Shown here piece after piece: positions 30,908-31,116 of a stretch of DNA of 31,116 bases. Below the pieces are notes generated by a model, which was given only the letters and a program-made list of their open reading frames with translations, ran no database searches and was not told where the DNA came from. Source of the stretch: Lachnospiraceae bacterium UBA3273 (lineage in GTDB: Bacteria > Bacillota > Clostridia > Lachnospirales > Lachnospiraceae); assembly GCA_002362385.1 (NCBI GenBank), contig DEUB01000057.1, positions 1-31,116 on the forward strand, in the 5' to 3' direction. Within the stretch, counting starts at the first letter, position 1. Each line of letters begins with the position of its first letter. A program made the position numbers and the translations under genes.

Positions 30908-31116
30908 TTATCCTCTCCTTTTCTCCGCCATATAATCTCTTAACATTTTATAATACTGCCTTGACACATAAACCTGCTTATGGGAATCCCTGAATTCCAC
31001 CACGCTCGAAGCCGTCAGATTCCTCGTTATGGAAAAAATGTGATTGCAGTTTACAATGGTTGATTTGGAAATTCTCATAAAATACCCCGGAAGCATATGT
31101 ACTTTTTTCTTTAATT
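30908..31116 (-). CDS. LytTR-family DNA-binding regulator (5' part outside the window)
   Basis: Only the C-terminal 69 or so residues are in the window. The frame stays open to the window edge, past an internal ATG at 31096. The visible part reads F-M-R-I-S-K-S-T-I-V-N-C-N-H-I-F-S-I and K-Q-V-Y-V-S-R-Q-Y-Y-K-M-L-R-D-Y, the end of a LytTR domain, which binds DNA through beta strands. The gene is probably a small stand-alone LytTR regulator of about 140-150 residues, as often found paired with a short membrane protein in Clostridia. It likely regulates its own operon with the LiaF-like gene. Confidence 0.88.
   Translation of the reverse strand, partial: LKKKVHMLPGYFMRISKSTIVNCNHIFSITRNLTASSVVEFRDSHKQVYVSRQYYKMLRDYMAEKRRG

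Overview
The window reads as chromosomal DNA of a Gram-positive, spore-forming Clostridia, most likely a member of the Lachnospiraceae. The reasons are strong AGGAGG-type ribosome binding sites, sigma-A-like promoters, a SpoIID-like protein, a YtrA-type GntR/ABC cassette, the oxygen-labile 4Fe-4S type of PurF, and a gene pair resembling the Lachnospiraceae-enriched families DUF5716/DUF5717 (family names from memory). No rRNA, tRNA, CRISPR array, insertion sequence or intact prophage was seen. Only two genes (175-543 and 25290-26420) are on the + strand.

Layout. 1-5.6 kb: a small membrane protein, a shared bidirectional terminator, a LysR regulator, then (all -) purB with a downstream GT4 glycosyltransferase and a small coiled-coil protein. 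DUF89, next in order, ends just upstream of the purB promoter. 5.6-10.9 kb: an accessory stretch with an alpha/beta hydrolase, a VOC protein that appears internally deleted, two GNAT acetyltransferases, three unrecognised proteins, and a TetR/flavin-reductase pair with a clear tandem operator. 10.9-13.4 kb: a methyltransferase, a degenerate EAL/HDOD protein with its own promoter, and a frame-broken small membrane ORF. 13.4-15.7 kb: purC-purF operon with promoter and terminator. 15.7-18.3 kb: polar amino acid ABC transporter (binding lipoprotein, permease, ATPase) with promoter and an intra-operon attenuator. 18.3-25.2 kb: a four-gene operon built around a 1.2-kDa-residue-scale helical-repeat protein and an Hsp70-like ATPase. 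25.2-27.7 kb: a CobD/HisC-like aminotransferase converging on and overlapping a SpoIID-like peptidoglycan protein. 27.7-31.1 kb: a YtrA-GntR/ABC-ATPase/ABC-permease operon whose ATPase carries an unusual Met-Pro-Asn-Gly repeat tail, then a LiaF-like membrane protein and the 3' end of a LytTR regulator running off the window.

How the genes work together. PurC, PurF and PurB supply the purine pathway from two transcription units. The ABC transporter imports an amino acid and its last gene has no visible terminator before the purC promoter. The TetR and YtrA units look autoregulated by palindromes on their own promoters. The best candidate for an undescribed system is the 18281-25120 operon: a large protein (beta-sandwich N terminus, helical repeats), an Hsp70/actin-fold ATPase with a degenerate phosphate-2 loop and an SBD-like tail, a TPR-like protein, and a membrane-anchored coiled-coil protein, tightly spaced and under one promoter. 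It looks like a membrane-linked chaperone or scaffold machine of unknown purpose.
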